A stretch of 64,000 nucleotides of DNA. Origin: JAEUOS01 sp031423955 (lineage in GTDB: Bacteria > Pseudomonadota > Gammaproteobacteria > Burkholderiales > JAEUOS01). The stretch is from positions 1 through 64,000 of the forward strand of contig JANPGJ010000129.1 of NCBI GenBank assembly GCA_031423955.1, given 5' to 3'. Below are positions 17,762 through 25,916 of the stretch, one piece after another. The notes under the pieces were generated by a model. It saw only the letters and a program-made list of their open reading frames with translations, was not told the DNA's origin and did not search any database. Both the position numbers and the translations under genes were made by a program. How positions within the stretch are numbered: the stretch's first letter is position 1; each line of letters begins with the position of its first letter.

Positions 17762-17790
17762 TTGCAGGCGCACGAAAAATGCGCTTGCAA
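17762..17790 (+). promoter_or_regulatory. Hairpin between rpsJ and rplC
   Basis: TTGCAGGCGCA (17762–17772) pairs with TGCGCTTGCAA (17780–17790) over loop CGAAAAA, 11 pairs with one G·U. It starts 20 nt after the rpsJ stop. Its 3' end coincides exactly with the −35 hexamer of the rplC promoter. No U-run follows. It could be an mRNA end, an attenuator or a target for L4-type autoregulation; the last is speculation. Confidence 0.5.
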
Positions 17791-17813
17791 ATCGCCCGCC
17801 ATCGAAGTAAACT
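17785..17813 (+). promoter_or_regulatory. Promoter upstream of rplC
   Basis: TTGCAA (17785–17790), 17 bp, TAAACT (17808–17813). A promoter here would express rplC onward independently of rpsJ, with a leader of about 88 nt. Confidence 0.6.
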
Positions 17814-17907
17814 AATTGGCTGTCCTGGAATTGAGCATTTGCTTTGGCGAATGTGGTTCCCGGAAACCATTCAATCTGGCCAATCGCAGCCGGAGTAGGA
17901 GAAAAAA

Positions 17908-18561
17908 GTGACCACGTCAACAAGGTTAGGCCTTGTTGGGCGCAAGGTCGGCATGACTCGAATTTTTACCGCGGACGGCGATGCCGTGCCGGTAACGGTT
18001 CTTGACGTGTCGAACAACCGTGTGACCCAAATCAAGACACCGGAATCCGATGGCTACTCCGCTATTCAGGTGGCTTATGGAGTTCGTCGCGCGTCACGGG
18101 TAAGCAAACCCGTGGCCGGGCATCTCGCCAAAGCCGGAGTCGAAGCTGGCTCGATTCTCAAAGAATTCCGTGTTGCGCCGGATCAGCTTTCCGCATATCA
18201 AGTGGGCGGGAAAATTGGTGTTGAGCTATTCAAGGAAGGCCAAAAGGTCGACGTTCAGGGAACTTCGATCGGCAAAGGCTTCTCCGGTGTCATCAAGCGC
18301 CATCACTTTTCGTCGAATCGAGCGTCGCACGGTAATTCACGATCGCATAATGTGCCGGGCTCGATCGGTATGGCGCAGGACCCGGGACGTGTTTTTCCCG
18401 GCAAGCGTATGGCGGGCCATCTTGGTGCCGTTACCCGCACAACCCAGAATCTGACGATTGCGCGCGTTGATGTCGAGCGCGGCTTGGTGTTGGTCAAGGG
18501 CGCTGTTCCGGGCCATGATACGGGCCATATCGTCGTCACCCCCGCTGTGAGAGGTGCCTGA
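17908..18561 (+). CDS. rplC: 50S ribosomal protein L3
   Basis: 217 residues with a GTG start behind GGAGTAGGAG. L3 starts 50S assembly and reaches the peptidyl transferase centre through its central loop. That loop reads GSIGMAQDPGRVFPGKRM; at the position of the PrmB-methylated glutamine of E. coli L3 (GSIGQNQ) there is methionine. From memory the Met form is common in betaproteobacteria. rplD follows 2 bp after the stop. Confidence 0.97.
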   Translation: MTTSTRLGLVGRKVGMTRIFTADGDAVPVTVLDVSNNRVTQIKTPESDGYSAIQVAYGVRRASRVSKPVAGHLAKAGVEAGSILKEFRVAPDQLSAYQVGGKIGVELFKEGQKVDVQGTSIGKGFSGVIKRHHFSSNRASHGNSRSHNVPGSIGMAQDPGRVFPGKRMAGHLGAVTRTTQNLTIARVDVERGLVLVKGAVPGHDTGHIVVTPAVRGA

Positions 18562-18563
18562 CG

Positions 18564-19184
18564 ATGGAACTCAAACTATTGGATGCTCAGGGCCAGGCAG
18601 CGGGCAATGTCAGCGCGCCGGATACCGTGTTTGCACGTGACTACAACGAGGCTTTGGTGCATCAGGTGGTTGTGGCCTACCAAGCCAATGCGCGTAGCGG
18701 CAATCGCAAGCAAAAAGATCGCGAAGAAGTCAAGCATTCAACCAAGAAACCTTGGCGCCAAAAGGGCACGGGTCGCGCCCGCTCGGGTATGACTTCCAGT
18801 CCGCTGTGGCGTGGCGGCGGCAGGATTTTCCCCAACTCGCCTGACGAGAACTTCACACACAAGGTCAACCGCAAGATGTACCGCGCGGGCATTTGCTCGA
18901 TCCTCTCGCAACTGGCTCGCGAGGATCGTCTGGCGGTGGTGGACACGTTCACCCTTGATGCGCCCAAAACCAAGCTTTTCGCACAGAAAATCAAAGGCAT
19001 GGGGCTCGAATCCGTGCTGCTGATTACCGACGTGGTTGACGATAATCTGTATCTCGCTTCGCGCAACCTGATCCATGCCGCGGTCGTTGATGTGGCGCGT
19101 GCTGATCCTGTGTCACTGGTGCATTTTGACAAGGTTTTGATCACCAAGGCTGCGGTTGAAAAGGTGAAGGAGATCTTTGCATGA
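18564..19184 (+). CDS. rplD: 50S ribosomal protein L4
   Basis: 206 residues. The exit-tunnel loop is recognisable (KPWRQKGTGRARSG, about residues 61–75). In gammaproteobacteria L4 also represses the S10 operon at transcription and translation level. The stop overlaps the rplW start as ATGA. Confidence 0.97.
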   Translation: MELKLLDAQGQAAGNVSAPDTVFARDYNEALVHQVVVAYQANARSGNRKQKDREEVKHSTKKPWRQKGTGRARSGMTSSPLWRGGGRIFPNSPDENFTHKVNRKMYRAGICSILSQLAREDRLAVVDTFTLDAPKTKLFAQKIKGMGLESVLLITDVVDDNLYLASRNLIHAAVVDVARADPVSLVHFDKVLITKAAVEKVKEIFA

Positions 19185-19495
19185 ACAATTACAGCAAGGA
19201 CCGGTTGCCGCTGGTATTGCTCGCGCCAATCGTCTCTGAAAAGAGCACGATGATCGCTGACAAATTGCGGCAGATCGCTTTTCGTGTGGCTGCCGATGCG
19301 ACCAAGGCGGACGTAAAGGATGCGGTCGAGACCATGTTCAAGGAACAAAAGGTCGAAGTGGCGGCGGTGCAGATTCTCAATGTCCGTGGCAAGGAAAAAC
19401 GCTTTGGCCGTTTCATCGGACGTCGCCGCAACTGGAAGAAGGCTTATGTCTGCCTTAAAGAAGGTAGCGACCTGAATCTCGCGGAGGCTGCATAA
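19181..19495 (+). CDS. rplW: 50S ribosomal protein L23
   Basis: 104 residues. L23 lies at the tunnel exit and docks trigger factor and SRP. Family blocks APIVSEKSTM near the N-terminus and FGRFIGRRRNWKKAYV near the C-terminus are present. It overlaps rplD by 4 bp and is 1 bp from rplB. Confidence 0.96.
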   Translation: MNNYSKDRLPLVLLAPIVSEKSTMIADKLRQIAFRVAADATKADVKDAVETMFKEQKVEVAAVQILNVRGKEKRFGRFIGRRRNWKKAYVCLKEGSDLNLAEAA

Positions 19496-19496
19496 C

Positions 19497-20324
19497 ATGC
19501 CACTGGTCAAACTAAAACCCACCTCGCCGGGGCGCCGTGGCGTTGTGCGTGTGGTCACGCCGAATCTGTTCAAGGGGCGTCCGATGGACGCGCTCGTCGA
19601 GAAGCAGACCAGGACTGCCGGCCGCAACAACAATGGTCACATCACCACCAGGCATCATGGCGGCGGGCACAAGCAGCACTATCGCCTGGTTGACTTTCGT
19701 CGCGACAAGGACGGGATTCCGGCAAATGTCGAACGCATCGAATACGACCCGAACCGGAGTGCGCACTTGGCTCTCCTCTGTTACGCCGACGGCGAACGGC
19801 GTTACATCATTGCGCCCAAAGGGATTTCCGCCGGGGCCATCCTGATTTCCGGATCAGAGGCGCCGATCAAGGCTGGGAACGCCTTGCCGATCCGCAATAT
19901 CCCAGTGGGATCGACGATTCATTGCATCGAGATGCTTCCGGGTAAAGGCGCGCAGATTGCACGCTCCGCCGGTACGTCGGTTCAGTTGCTGGCCCGCGAA
20001 GGCACGTATGCCCAACTGCGACTGCGCTCTGGCGAAATTCGTCGCGTCCATATCGAATGCCGTGCAACGATTGGTGAAGTCGGGAACGAAGAGCATTCGT
20101 TGCGCCAGATCGGTAAGGCCGGTGCGCAACGCTGGCGCGGGATTCGCCCCACCGTTCGTGGTGTCGCGATGAACCCGATCGATCATCCACATGGCGGTGG
20201 CGAGGGCAAGACCGCTGCCGGCCGCGATCCAGTCAGTCCTTGGGGCCTCAAGACCAAGGGATACCGAACCCGCAAAAACAAGCGCACGACGGGCATGATC
20301 GTACAGCGCCGTCACAAGAAGTAA
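19497..20324 (+). CDS. rplB: 50S ribosomal protein L2
   Basis: 275 residues. L2 is needed for subunit association and peptidyl transferase activity. The universally conserved histidine loop DHPHGGGEGK is present near residues 227–236, and the basic end RTTGMIVQRRHKK is typical. Tightly linked to rplW and to rpsS (12 bp). Confidence 0.98.
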   Translation: MPLVKLKPTSPGRRGVVRVVTPNLFKGRPMDALVEKQTRTAGRNNNGHITTRHHGGGHKQHYRLVDFRRDKDGIPANVERIEYDPNRSAHLALLCYADGERRYIIAPKGISAGAILISGSEAPIKAGNALPIRNIPVGSTIHCIEMLPGKGAQIARSAGTSVQLLAREGTYAQLRLRSGEIRRVHIECRATIGEVGNEEHSLRQIGKAGAQRWRGIRPTVRGVAMNPIDHPHGGGEGKTAAGRDPVSPWGLKTKGYRTRKNKRTTGMIVQRRHKK

Positions 20325-20336
20325 GAGGGCTAAGTC

Positions 20337-20624
20337 ATGGCACGTTCAGTAAAAAAAGGACCCTTTGTCGACGCCCATCTCGTCAGGAAAATTGAGACTG
20401 CGCAGGCGACCAAGGACAAGAAGCCGATCAAGACGTGGTCGCGCCGTTCGACCATCCTGCCGGACTTTATAGGGCTGACCGTTGCCGTGCACAACGGCAA
20501 ACAGCACATCCCGGTGTACATCTCTGAAAACATGGTCGGCCACAAGCTTGGTGAATTCGCGCTGACCCGGACGTTCAAGGGTCATACCGGCGACAAGAAG
20601 GCCAATATGGCCGGGAAGAAATAG
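20337..20624 (+). CDS. rpsS: 30S ribosomal protein S19
   Basis: 95 residues, start MARSVKKGPFVD as in the family. It forms a complex with S13 in the 30S head. The block RRSTILPDFIGLTVAVHNGK and the C-terminal FKGHTGDKKA are conserved; the tail is a few residues longer than in E. coli. Confidence 0.97.
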   Translation: MARSVKKGPFVDAHLVRKIETAQATKDKKPIKTWSRRSTILPDFIGLTVAVHNGKQHIPVYISENMVGHKLGEFALTRTFKGHTGDKKANMAGKK

Positions 20625-20636
20625 CGAGGTATGACG

Positions 20637-20975
20637 ATGGAAACTTCCGCATCCCTGCGCGGCGCGCATCTGTCGGCTCAAAAGGGCCGGCTGGTGGCTG
20701 ACCAGATCCGCGGCCTGCCGGTGGAAAAGGCCCTCAATCTGCTGGCTTTCAGCCCGAAAAAGGGCGCGGTCATCATCAAGAAAGTGCTCGAGTCGGCAAT
20801 CGCCAATGCCGAGCACAATGACGGTGCCGACATTGATGAACTCAAGGTGCGCACGATCTATGTTGAAAAAGGTGCTGTCCTTAAGCGGTTCACCGCGCGC
20901 GCCAAGGGTCGAGGCAATCGCATCAGCAAACAAACCTGCCACGTCTACGTGACGGTCGGCGACGGTAAAAGGTAG
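20637..20975 (+). CDS. rplV: 50S ribosomal protein L22
   Basis: 112 residues. I chose the ATG at 20637 (METSASLRGAHLSAQKGRLVAD) over the one at 20631 because GAGG at 20626–20629 is better spaced for it and the alignment to other L22 starts is better. The long β-hairpin that lines the exit tunnel (AVLKRFTARAKGRGNRI) is intact, with no macrolide-resistance-type deletion visible. Confidence 0.95.
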   Translation: METSASLRGAHLSAQKGRLVADQIRGLPVEKALNLLAFSPKKGAVIIKKVLESAIANAEHNDGADIDELKVRTIYVEKGAVLKRFTARAKGRGNRISKQTCHVYVTVGDGKR

Positions 20976-20984
20976 GGGGCGACG

Positions 20985-21872
20985 ATGGGTCAAAAAATTC
21001 ATCCAATCGGGTTTCGCTTAAGCGTTACCCGCGATTGGGGCTCACGTTGGTATGCGGGCAACCGTGATTTCGCCAACATGCTTGGCGAAGATATCAAGGT
21101 GCGGGAGTACCTCAAACGCAAACTGGCGCACGCGTCCGTAGGTCGGGTGCTGATCGAGCGGCCGGCGAAGACGGCCCGAATCACGGTTTTTTCCGCGCGT
21201 CCAGGTGTAGTCATCGGCAAGAAGGGCGAGGACATCGAGGTTCTCAAGAGCGACCTGCATCGCATGCTCGGCGTGCCTGTTCACGTCAACATCGAGGAAA
21301 TTCGCAAGCCGGAGCTTGATTCCCAGCTGATCGCGGATTCAATCGCCCAACAGCTTGAAAAGCGCATCATGTTTCGTCGCGCCATGAAGCGTGCGATGCA
21401 AAACGCAATGCGCCTCGGCGCGCAGGGCATCAAGATCATGTCTTCAGGCCGCCTCAACGGTGCGGAGATCGCCCGTCGCGAGTGGTACCGCGAAGGGCGG
21501 GTGCCGCTTCATACCCTGCGCGCCAACATTGACTACGGTTTCGGCGAGGCGCATACGACCTACGGCGTGATCGGGATCAAGGTCTGGGTCTACAAGGGCG
21601 ACATGCTCGGGAAGAACGAACAGCCCGTAGCGCAGCCCGCCGCAGACATGGACCCCGCGCCTGACCGCAAGCCGCGCCGAGCGCCGGCGCGTCCTGCGGT
21701 TGACGCCAAGCCCGCTTCCAAGGCCCCGCGCAAACGAGTTGCGCGCGCCGGGGAGGATGTCAAACCCGAGCCGATGCCGGAAGGCATCAAGCCTGCCGAG
21801 GAGGGCGTCAAGGCGCCCGCCAAGCGCGTGCGCAAGGCCGCCCCGGCTGCGACCGAAGGCAACAAGGAGTAA
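20985..21872 (+). CDS. rpsC: 30S ribosomal protein S3 with long basic C-terminal tail
   Basis: 295 residues against 233 in E. coli. The core (about 1–212) has the KH domain (VVIGKKGEDIE, about 69–79) and ends GIKVWVYKGDMLGK. Beyond it is about 80 residues rich in Pro, Ala, Lys and Arg, for example KPRRAPARPAVDAKP and KAPAKRVRKAAPA, apparently disordered. S3 forms the mRNA entry helicase with S4 and S5. Such tails occur in some betaproteobacteria, but this one is long. rplP starts right after the stop. Confidence 0.96.
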   Translation: MGQKIHPIGFRLSVTRDWGSRWYAGNRDFANMLGEDIKVREYLKRKLAHASVGRVLIERPAKTARITVFSARPGVVIGKKGEDIEVLKSDLHRMLGVPVHVNIEEIRKPELDSQLIADSIAQQLEKRIMFRRAMKRAMQNAMRLGAQGIKIMSSGRLNGAEIARREWYREGRVPLHTLRANIDYGFGEAHTTYGVIGIKVWVYKGDMLGKNEQPVAQPAADMDPAPDRKPRRAPARPAVDAKPASKAPRKRVARAGEDVKPEPMPEGIKPAEEGVKAPAKRVRKAAPAATEGNKE

Positions 21873-21878
21873 TTGAGC

Positions 21879-22295
21879 ATGCTGCAACCTGCACGCCGGA
21901 AGTACCGCAAAGAACAAAAAGGACGCAACAAGGGGATTGCCACGCGTGGCACCAAGGTTTCATTCGGCGAGTTCGGCCTCAAGGCGATCGGGCGCGGGCG
22001 ACTGACCGCGCGCCAAATCGAGGCCGCGCGCCGTGCGATGACCCGACACATTAAACGTGGTGGCCGAATATGGATTCGAATTTTCCCGGACAAGCCGATT
22101 TCATCGAAGCCGGCTGAAGTGCGGATGGGCAACGGCAAGGGCAACCCCGAGTTTTACGTGGCCGAAATTCAGCCAGGAAAAGTGTTGTACGAGATGGACG
22201 GCGTAGATGAAACTTTGGCGCGGGAAGCTTTCCGCCTCGCCTCGGCAAAGCTGCCGATTGCCACTACATTCGTGAGCCGCCAGGTCGGCTCTTGA
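21879..22295 (+). CDS. rplP: 50S ribosomal protein L16
   Basis: 138 residues, start MLQPARRKYRKEQKGRNKG as in the family. L16 contacts the A-site tRNA elbow and 5S rRNA region. The MGNGKGNPE loop contains the arginine-adjacent segment hydroxylated in E. coli. The ATG lies 6 bp after the rpsC stop. Confidence 0.97.
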   Translation: MLQPARRKYRKEQKGRNKGIATRGTKVSFGEFGLKAIGRGRLTARQIEAARRAMTRHIKRGGRIWIRIFPDKPISSKPAEVRMGNGKGNPEFYVAEIQPGKVLYEMDGVDETLAREAFRLASAKLPIATTFVSRQVGS

Positions 22296-22311
22296 ACCAG
22301 GAGTCTGTGTA

Positions 22312-22509
22312 ATGAAAGCCAGTGAGCTGCGCGTCAAGGATGACGGCGCCATGACCAAGGAATTGCAAGATTTGCTCAAAGCCCAGTTTTCCCTTCGGAT
22401 GCAGGCGGCGACCCAGCAACTAACCAACACCAGTCAGATCAAGAAAACCCGCCGCGATATCGCACGTGTCCGCACAGTGATGCGTGAAGCGCTGTCGAAG
22501 AAGGCCTGA
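22312..22509 (+). CDS. rpmC: 50S ribosomal protein L29
   Basis: 65 residues, two-helix protein at the tunnel exit near L23. The family block KAQFSLRMQAATQQLTN and the end RDIARVRTVMREALSKK are present. AGGAG precedes the ATG. Tightly spaced between rplP and rpsQ. Confidence 0.95.
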   Translation: MKASELRVKDDGAMTKELQDLLKAQFSLRMQAATQQLTNTSQIKKTRRDIARVRTVMREALSKKA

Positions 22510-22524
22510 TAGGGAGTAACTCGC

Positions 22525-22815
22525 ATGAATCAAGCTGCCCAGCCGTCCACCCCCGTCAAGGTTGCTCTCAAGCGCACTTTGGTTGGTCGCGTAGTGAGCG
22601 ACAAGATGAACAAAACGGTAACCGTTCTGGTTGAACGCCGGGTCAAGCACCCGGTGATTGGCAAGTACATCACTCGCTCCAAGAAGTTTCATGCGCATAG
22701 CGAAGCCAACGAGTTCAAGCTTGGCGATACAGTTGAAATCGTGGAGACTGCGCCGGTTTCCAAGACCAAGGCATGGAAGGTCGCGCGCCTGATAACCAAG
22801 ACAAGCGAAATTTGA
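22525..22815 (+). CDS. rpsQ: 30S ribosomal protein S17
   Basis: 96 residues, slightly longer than E. coli (84) through an N-terminal extension (MNQAAQPSTPVKVAL). The OB-fold core reads GRVVSDKMNKTVTVLVERRVKHP. Last gene of the S10-type block; 195 bp follow before rplN. Confidence 0.96.
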   Translation: MNQAAQPSTPVKVALKRTLVGRVVSDKMNKTVTVLVERRVKHPVIGKYITRSKKFHAHSEANEFKLGDTVEIVETAPVSKTKAWKVARLITKTSEI

Positions 22816-22821
22816 ATTAAC

Positions 22822-22850
22822 TTGCAAGTGGCCGAATAAACGGCTACTAT
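22822..22850 (+). promoter_or_regulatory. Promoter of the spc operon (rplN onward)
   Basis: TTGCAA (22822–22827), 17 bp, TACTAT (22845–22850), in the 195-bp gap between rpsQ and rplN. E. coli also has its spc promoter between rpsQ and rplN. The leader would be about 155 nt and contains a small stem (GCCCG/CGGGC, near 22946–22957). Confidence 0.7.
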
Positions 22851-23010
22851 AGAAAGCTTCGCAGATTTTGTTGCCCAACCTCGGGCGCAGGGTCATCGGC
22901 GCGAGTCCCGACAAAAGGGCGAGCGTGAAATTCGCAACACAACGCCCGCACGGGCTCCAAAACTGACCAGCGCGTAGATCGCGCTGGGTAAAGTTGGATA
23001 AGGGTGAATC

Positions 23011-23379
23011 ATGATCCAAATGCAGTCACGGCTGGACGTCGCCGATAACACTGGCGCGCGCTCTGTCATGTGTATCAAGGTTCTCGGCGGCTCGAAGCGG
23101 CGCTATGCATCGATTGGTGACATCATCAAGGTGTCAATCAAGGATGCCGCTCCGCGCGGGCGCGTCAAGAAAGGCGAAGTCTATAACGCGGTCGTGGTGC
23201 GCACTTCCAAGGGCGTGCGTCGCAACGACGGTTCCTTGATCAAATTCGACGGCAACGCTGCCGTCCTCCTCAACGCGAAACTCGAGCCGATTGGGACGCG
23301 CATCTTCGGCCCGGTGACCCGTGAACTGCGGACCGAGCGGTTCATGAAGATCGTATCCCTGGCCCCGGAGGTTCTGTGA
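23011..23379 (+). CDS. rplN: 50S ribosomal protein L14
   Basis: 122 residues, start MIQMQSRLDVADNTGARSVMCIKVLGG. L14 lies at the subunit interface. Full length, ending FMKIVSLAPEVL. Its stop overlaps the rplX ATG by one base. Confidence 0.98.
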   Translation: MIQMQSRLDVADNTGARSVMCIKVLGGSKRRYASIGDIIKVSIKDAAPRGRVKKGEVYNAVVVRTSKGVRRNDGSLIKFDGNAAVLLNAKLEPIGTRIFGPVTRELRTERFMKIVSLAPEVL

Positions 23380-23699
23380 TGGAAAAGATCCGCAAAGGCG
23401 ATGATGTGATCGTGCTAACCGGGCGCGACAAGGGCAAGCGGGGCACGGTTCTCAAGCGAGTCGATGACGCGCATGTCCTTGTCGAGGGCGTCAATATTGT
23501 CAAGAAGCACACCAAGCCGAACCCGATGAAGGGGCAAACCGGTGGTGTCAGCGACAAGACCATGCCGATTGATCTATCGAATGTGGCGCTGTTTAATCCG
23601 GCGACGCAAAAGGCTGATCGCGTTGGCTTCAAGACCCTCGACGACAAGCGCAAGGTCCGGATTTTCCGGTCCAGCGGCGCTCAAGTCGACATCAAGTAA
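23379..23699 (+). CDS. rplX: 50S ribosomal protein L24
   Basis: 106 residues from the ATG at 23379, which shares its A with the rplN stop; a GTG one codon earlier is also possible. The KOW motif appears near the N-terminus (KGDDVIVLTGRDKGKRGTV). Assembly-initiating protein near the tunnel exit. Confidence 0.95.
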   Translation: MEKIRKGDDVIVLTGRDKGKRGTVLKRVDDAHVLVEGVNIVKKHTKPNPMKGQTGGVSDKTMPIDLSNVALFNPATQKADRVGFKTLDDKRKVRIFRSSGAQVDIK

Positions 23700-23719
23700 G
23701 TACGCGAGGAGTATCCGCA

Positions 23720-24259
23720 ATGGCGCGTTTGCAGCAACAGTACAAAGACCAGATCGTCCCAGATCTGATGGGCAAGTTCGGGTTCAAATCGGTCATGCAA
23801 GTGCCGCGTATCGCCAAAGTGACTCTCAATATGGGGGTTTCGGAGGCGGTCGCTGACAAAAAGGTGATGGATCACGCGGTTGGTGACATGACCAAAATCG
23901 CGGGCCAGAAGCCGGTGGTCACCAAATCTAAGAAGGCAATTGCAGGTTTCAAGATCCGCGAAGGCTATCCGATCGGCTGTATGGTGACCCTTCGTGGTGA
24001 GCGGATGTATGAGTTCATTGATCGGTTTGTAACGATTGCATTGCCGCGTGTTCGTGACTTCCGGGGCATCTCCGGGCGCTCTTTTGATGGGCGTGGCAAT
24101 TACAACATCGGTGTGAAGGAACAGATCATCTTTCCGGAAATCGAGTACGACAAGATCGATGCGATCCGCGGAATGAATATCAGCATTACGACTACTGCGA
24201 AGAATGACGAGGAAGCGCGTGCGCTGCTCGCTGCCTTCAGGTTCCCGTTCAAGGTATAA
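23720..24259 (+). CDS. rplE: 50S ribosomal protein L5
   Basis: 179 residues, 5S rRNA-binding protein of the central protuberance. Family blocks KVTLNMGVSEAVADK and GRGNYNIGVKEQIIFPEI are present. GAGGAG precedes the ATG. Between rplX and rpsN, the standard spc order. Confidence 0.98.
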   Translation: MARLQQQYKDQIVPDLMGKFGFKSVMQVPRIAKVTLNMGVSEAVADKKVMDHAVGDMTKIAGQKPVVTKSKKAIAGFKIREGYPIGCMVTLRGERMYEFIDRFVTIALPRVRDFRGISGRSFDGRGNYNIGVKEQIIFPEIEYDKIDAIRGMNISITTTAKNDEEARALLAAFRFPFKV

Positions 24260-24269
24260 GGCGTCAACT

Positions 24270-24575
24270 ATGGCCAAACTCTCCCTCATCAATCGTCAAG
24301 TCAAGCGCGAACAGCTGGTCAAGAAATTTCAGCCAAAACGCAAGGCCCTGCAGGCGGTTATCAACGATATCAAGCGGTCCGACGAGGAGAGGATGGCGGC
24401 ACGCCAGCAGCTGCAGCAGTTGCCACGCAATGCCAACCCGACGCGGTTGAGAAATCGCTGCGGCCTGACAGGGCGCCCGCGCGGCACGTTCAGGAAATTC
24501 GGGCTCGGGCGCAACAAATTGCGTGAATTTGCGATGCGTGGCGAGGTCCCTGGCCTCGTCAAGGCCAGTTGGTAA
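24270..24575 (+). CDS. rpsN: 30S ribosomal protein S14 (zinc-independent form)
   Basis: 101 residues from MAKLSLINRQVKREQL. The C-terminal RNRCGLTGRPRGTFRKFGLGR is the long, single-cysteine type that lacks the CxxC...CxxC zinc ribbon of the short S14. Located in the 30S head. Confidence 0.96.
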   Translation: MAKLSLINRQVKREQLVKKFQPKRKALQAVINDIKRSDEERMAARQQLQQLPRNANPTRLRNRCGLTGRPRGTFRKFGLGRNKLREFAMRGEVPGLVKASW

Positions 24576-24606
24576 GGCGAACGGACAAGGTTAGGAGAAT
24601 CAACTC

Positions 24607-25002
24607 ATGAGCATGAGCGATCCCATCGCCGATATGTTGACGCGCATTCGCAATGCGCAGTCTGCGGAAAAGATCCACGTTGTGATGCCATCGTCGAAGC
24701 TGAAGATTTCGATTGCCAAGGTCTTGAAAGACGAGGGCTATATCGATGATTTCGCGATTCGCGACGAGAGCGGCAAGCCGGAGCTTTCCATTGCGCTGAA
24801 ATACTACTCCGGGAAGCCGGTGATCGACCGCATCGAGCGGATCAGCAGGCCTGGTTTGCGGATCTACAAGGGCAAGGAAGACATTCCGCGCGTGATGAAT
24901 GGTCTCGGCGTTGCCATACTGTCGACTTCCAAGGGTGTCATGACGGATCGCAAAGCGCGTGCCAGCGGGGTTGGCGGCGAAGTGTTGTGCGTGGTCGCCT
25001 AA
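24607..25002 (+). CDS. rpsH: 30S ribosomal protein S8
   Basis: 131 residues. Binds the central domain of 16S rRNA and, in E. coli, represses the spc operon. The C-terminal STSKGVMTDRKARASGVGGEVLC block is characteristic. AGGAG precedes the start. Confidence 0.98.
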   Translation: MSMSDPIADMLTRIRNAQSAEKIHVVMPSSKLKISIAKVLKDEGYIDDFAIRDESGKPELSIALKYYSGKPVIDRIERISRPGLRIYKGKEDIPRVMNGLGVAILSTSKGVMTDRKARASGVGGEVLCVVA

Positions 25003-25014
25003 AGGAGAATTTCC

Positions 25015-25548
25015 ATGTCACGTGTAGGCAAGAACCCTGTTCCCATTCCCAAAGGTGTTGAAGCGACGCTTGCGGCCGAGCAAATTACTGTCAAAGGGCC
25101 GTTGGGCAGCCTGTCGCAGTCACTGAACGGGGCTATCTCTGTGGTGAGAGATGGCGACACCCTGAAAGTAGTGCCGTCGAATGACTCCCGCGAGGCCGAC
25201 GCGATGTCCGGCACGTATCGTGCGCTGGTCAGCAACATGGTGCATGGTGTGACCCGTGGTTTCGAGAAAAAGCTCACCTTGGTTGGCGTTGGATATCGCG
25301 CCCAGGCACAGGGAGACAAACTCAACTTGTCGCTCGGTTTTTCCCATCCCGTGGTGCACCAGATGCCTGTTGGCGTCAAGTGCGAGACCCCGATACAGAC
25401 TGAGATCCTGATCAAGGGGATCGACAAACAACAGGTTGGTCAGGTCGCGGCCGAGGTGCGCGCGTATCGTCCGCCGGAGCCTTACAAGGGCAAGGGTGTT
25501 CGCTATGCCGACGAACGCGTGGTAATCAAAGAGACCAAGAAGAAGTAA
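25015..25548 (+). CDS. rplF: 50S ribosomal protein L6
   Basis: 177 residues, two-domain protein near the sarcin–ricin loop. Starts MSRVGKNPVPIPKGVEA; the second domain ends PEPYKGKGVRYADERVVIKETKKK, as expected. AAAGGAG precedes the ATG. Confidence 0.98.
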   Translation: MSRVGKNPVPIPKGVEATLAAEQITVKGPLGSLSQSLNGAISVVRDGDTLKVVPSNDSREADAMSGTYRALVSNMVHGVTRGFEKKLTLVGVGYRAQAQGDKLNLSLGFSHPVVHQMPVGVKCETPIQTEILIKGIDKQQVGQVAAEVRAYRPPEPYKGKGVRYADERVVIKETKKK

Positions 25549-25557
25549 GAGGCACAA

Positions 25558-25905
25558 ATGGACAAGACAATATCCCGCCTGCGTCGCGCCAAGCAGACTC
25601 GGCACAAGATTGCGGAGCTGAAGGTTAGTCGCCTGACAGTGCACCGTACGAACAGCCATATCTATGCCCAGATCATAGGGGCTGGCAAGGTTCTCGCATG
25701 CGCTTCGACGAATGAAGCGGAGCTTCGTAAAGAGCTGGCAAATGGTGGAAACACAAAGGCCGCTGCTTTGGTTGGCAAGCGGATTGCCGAGAAAGCAAAG
25801 GCTGCCGGCGTTTCGGAAGTGGCCTTTGATCGCTCAGGGTTTGCGTATCACGGTCGAGTGAAAGCCTTGGCCGAAGCGGCGCGCGAAGCCGGTCTCAAGT
25901 TCTAG
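25558..25905 (+). CDS. rplR: 50S ribosomal protein L18
   Basis: 115 residues, 5S rRNA-binding. The end FDRSGFAYHGRVKALAEAAREAGLKF is the family signature. 9 bp after rplF and 11 bp before rpsE. Confidence 0.97.
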   Translation: MDKTISRLRRAKQTRHKIAELKVSRLTVHRTNSHIYAQIIGAGKVLACASTNEAELRKELANGGNTKAAALVGKRIAEKAKAAGVSEVAFDRSGFAYHGRVKALAEAAREAGLKF

Positions 25906-25916
25906 GCGGAAAATTC

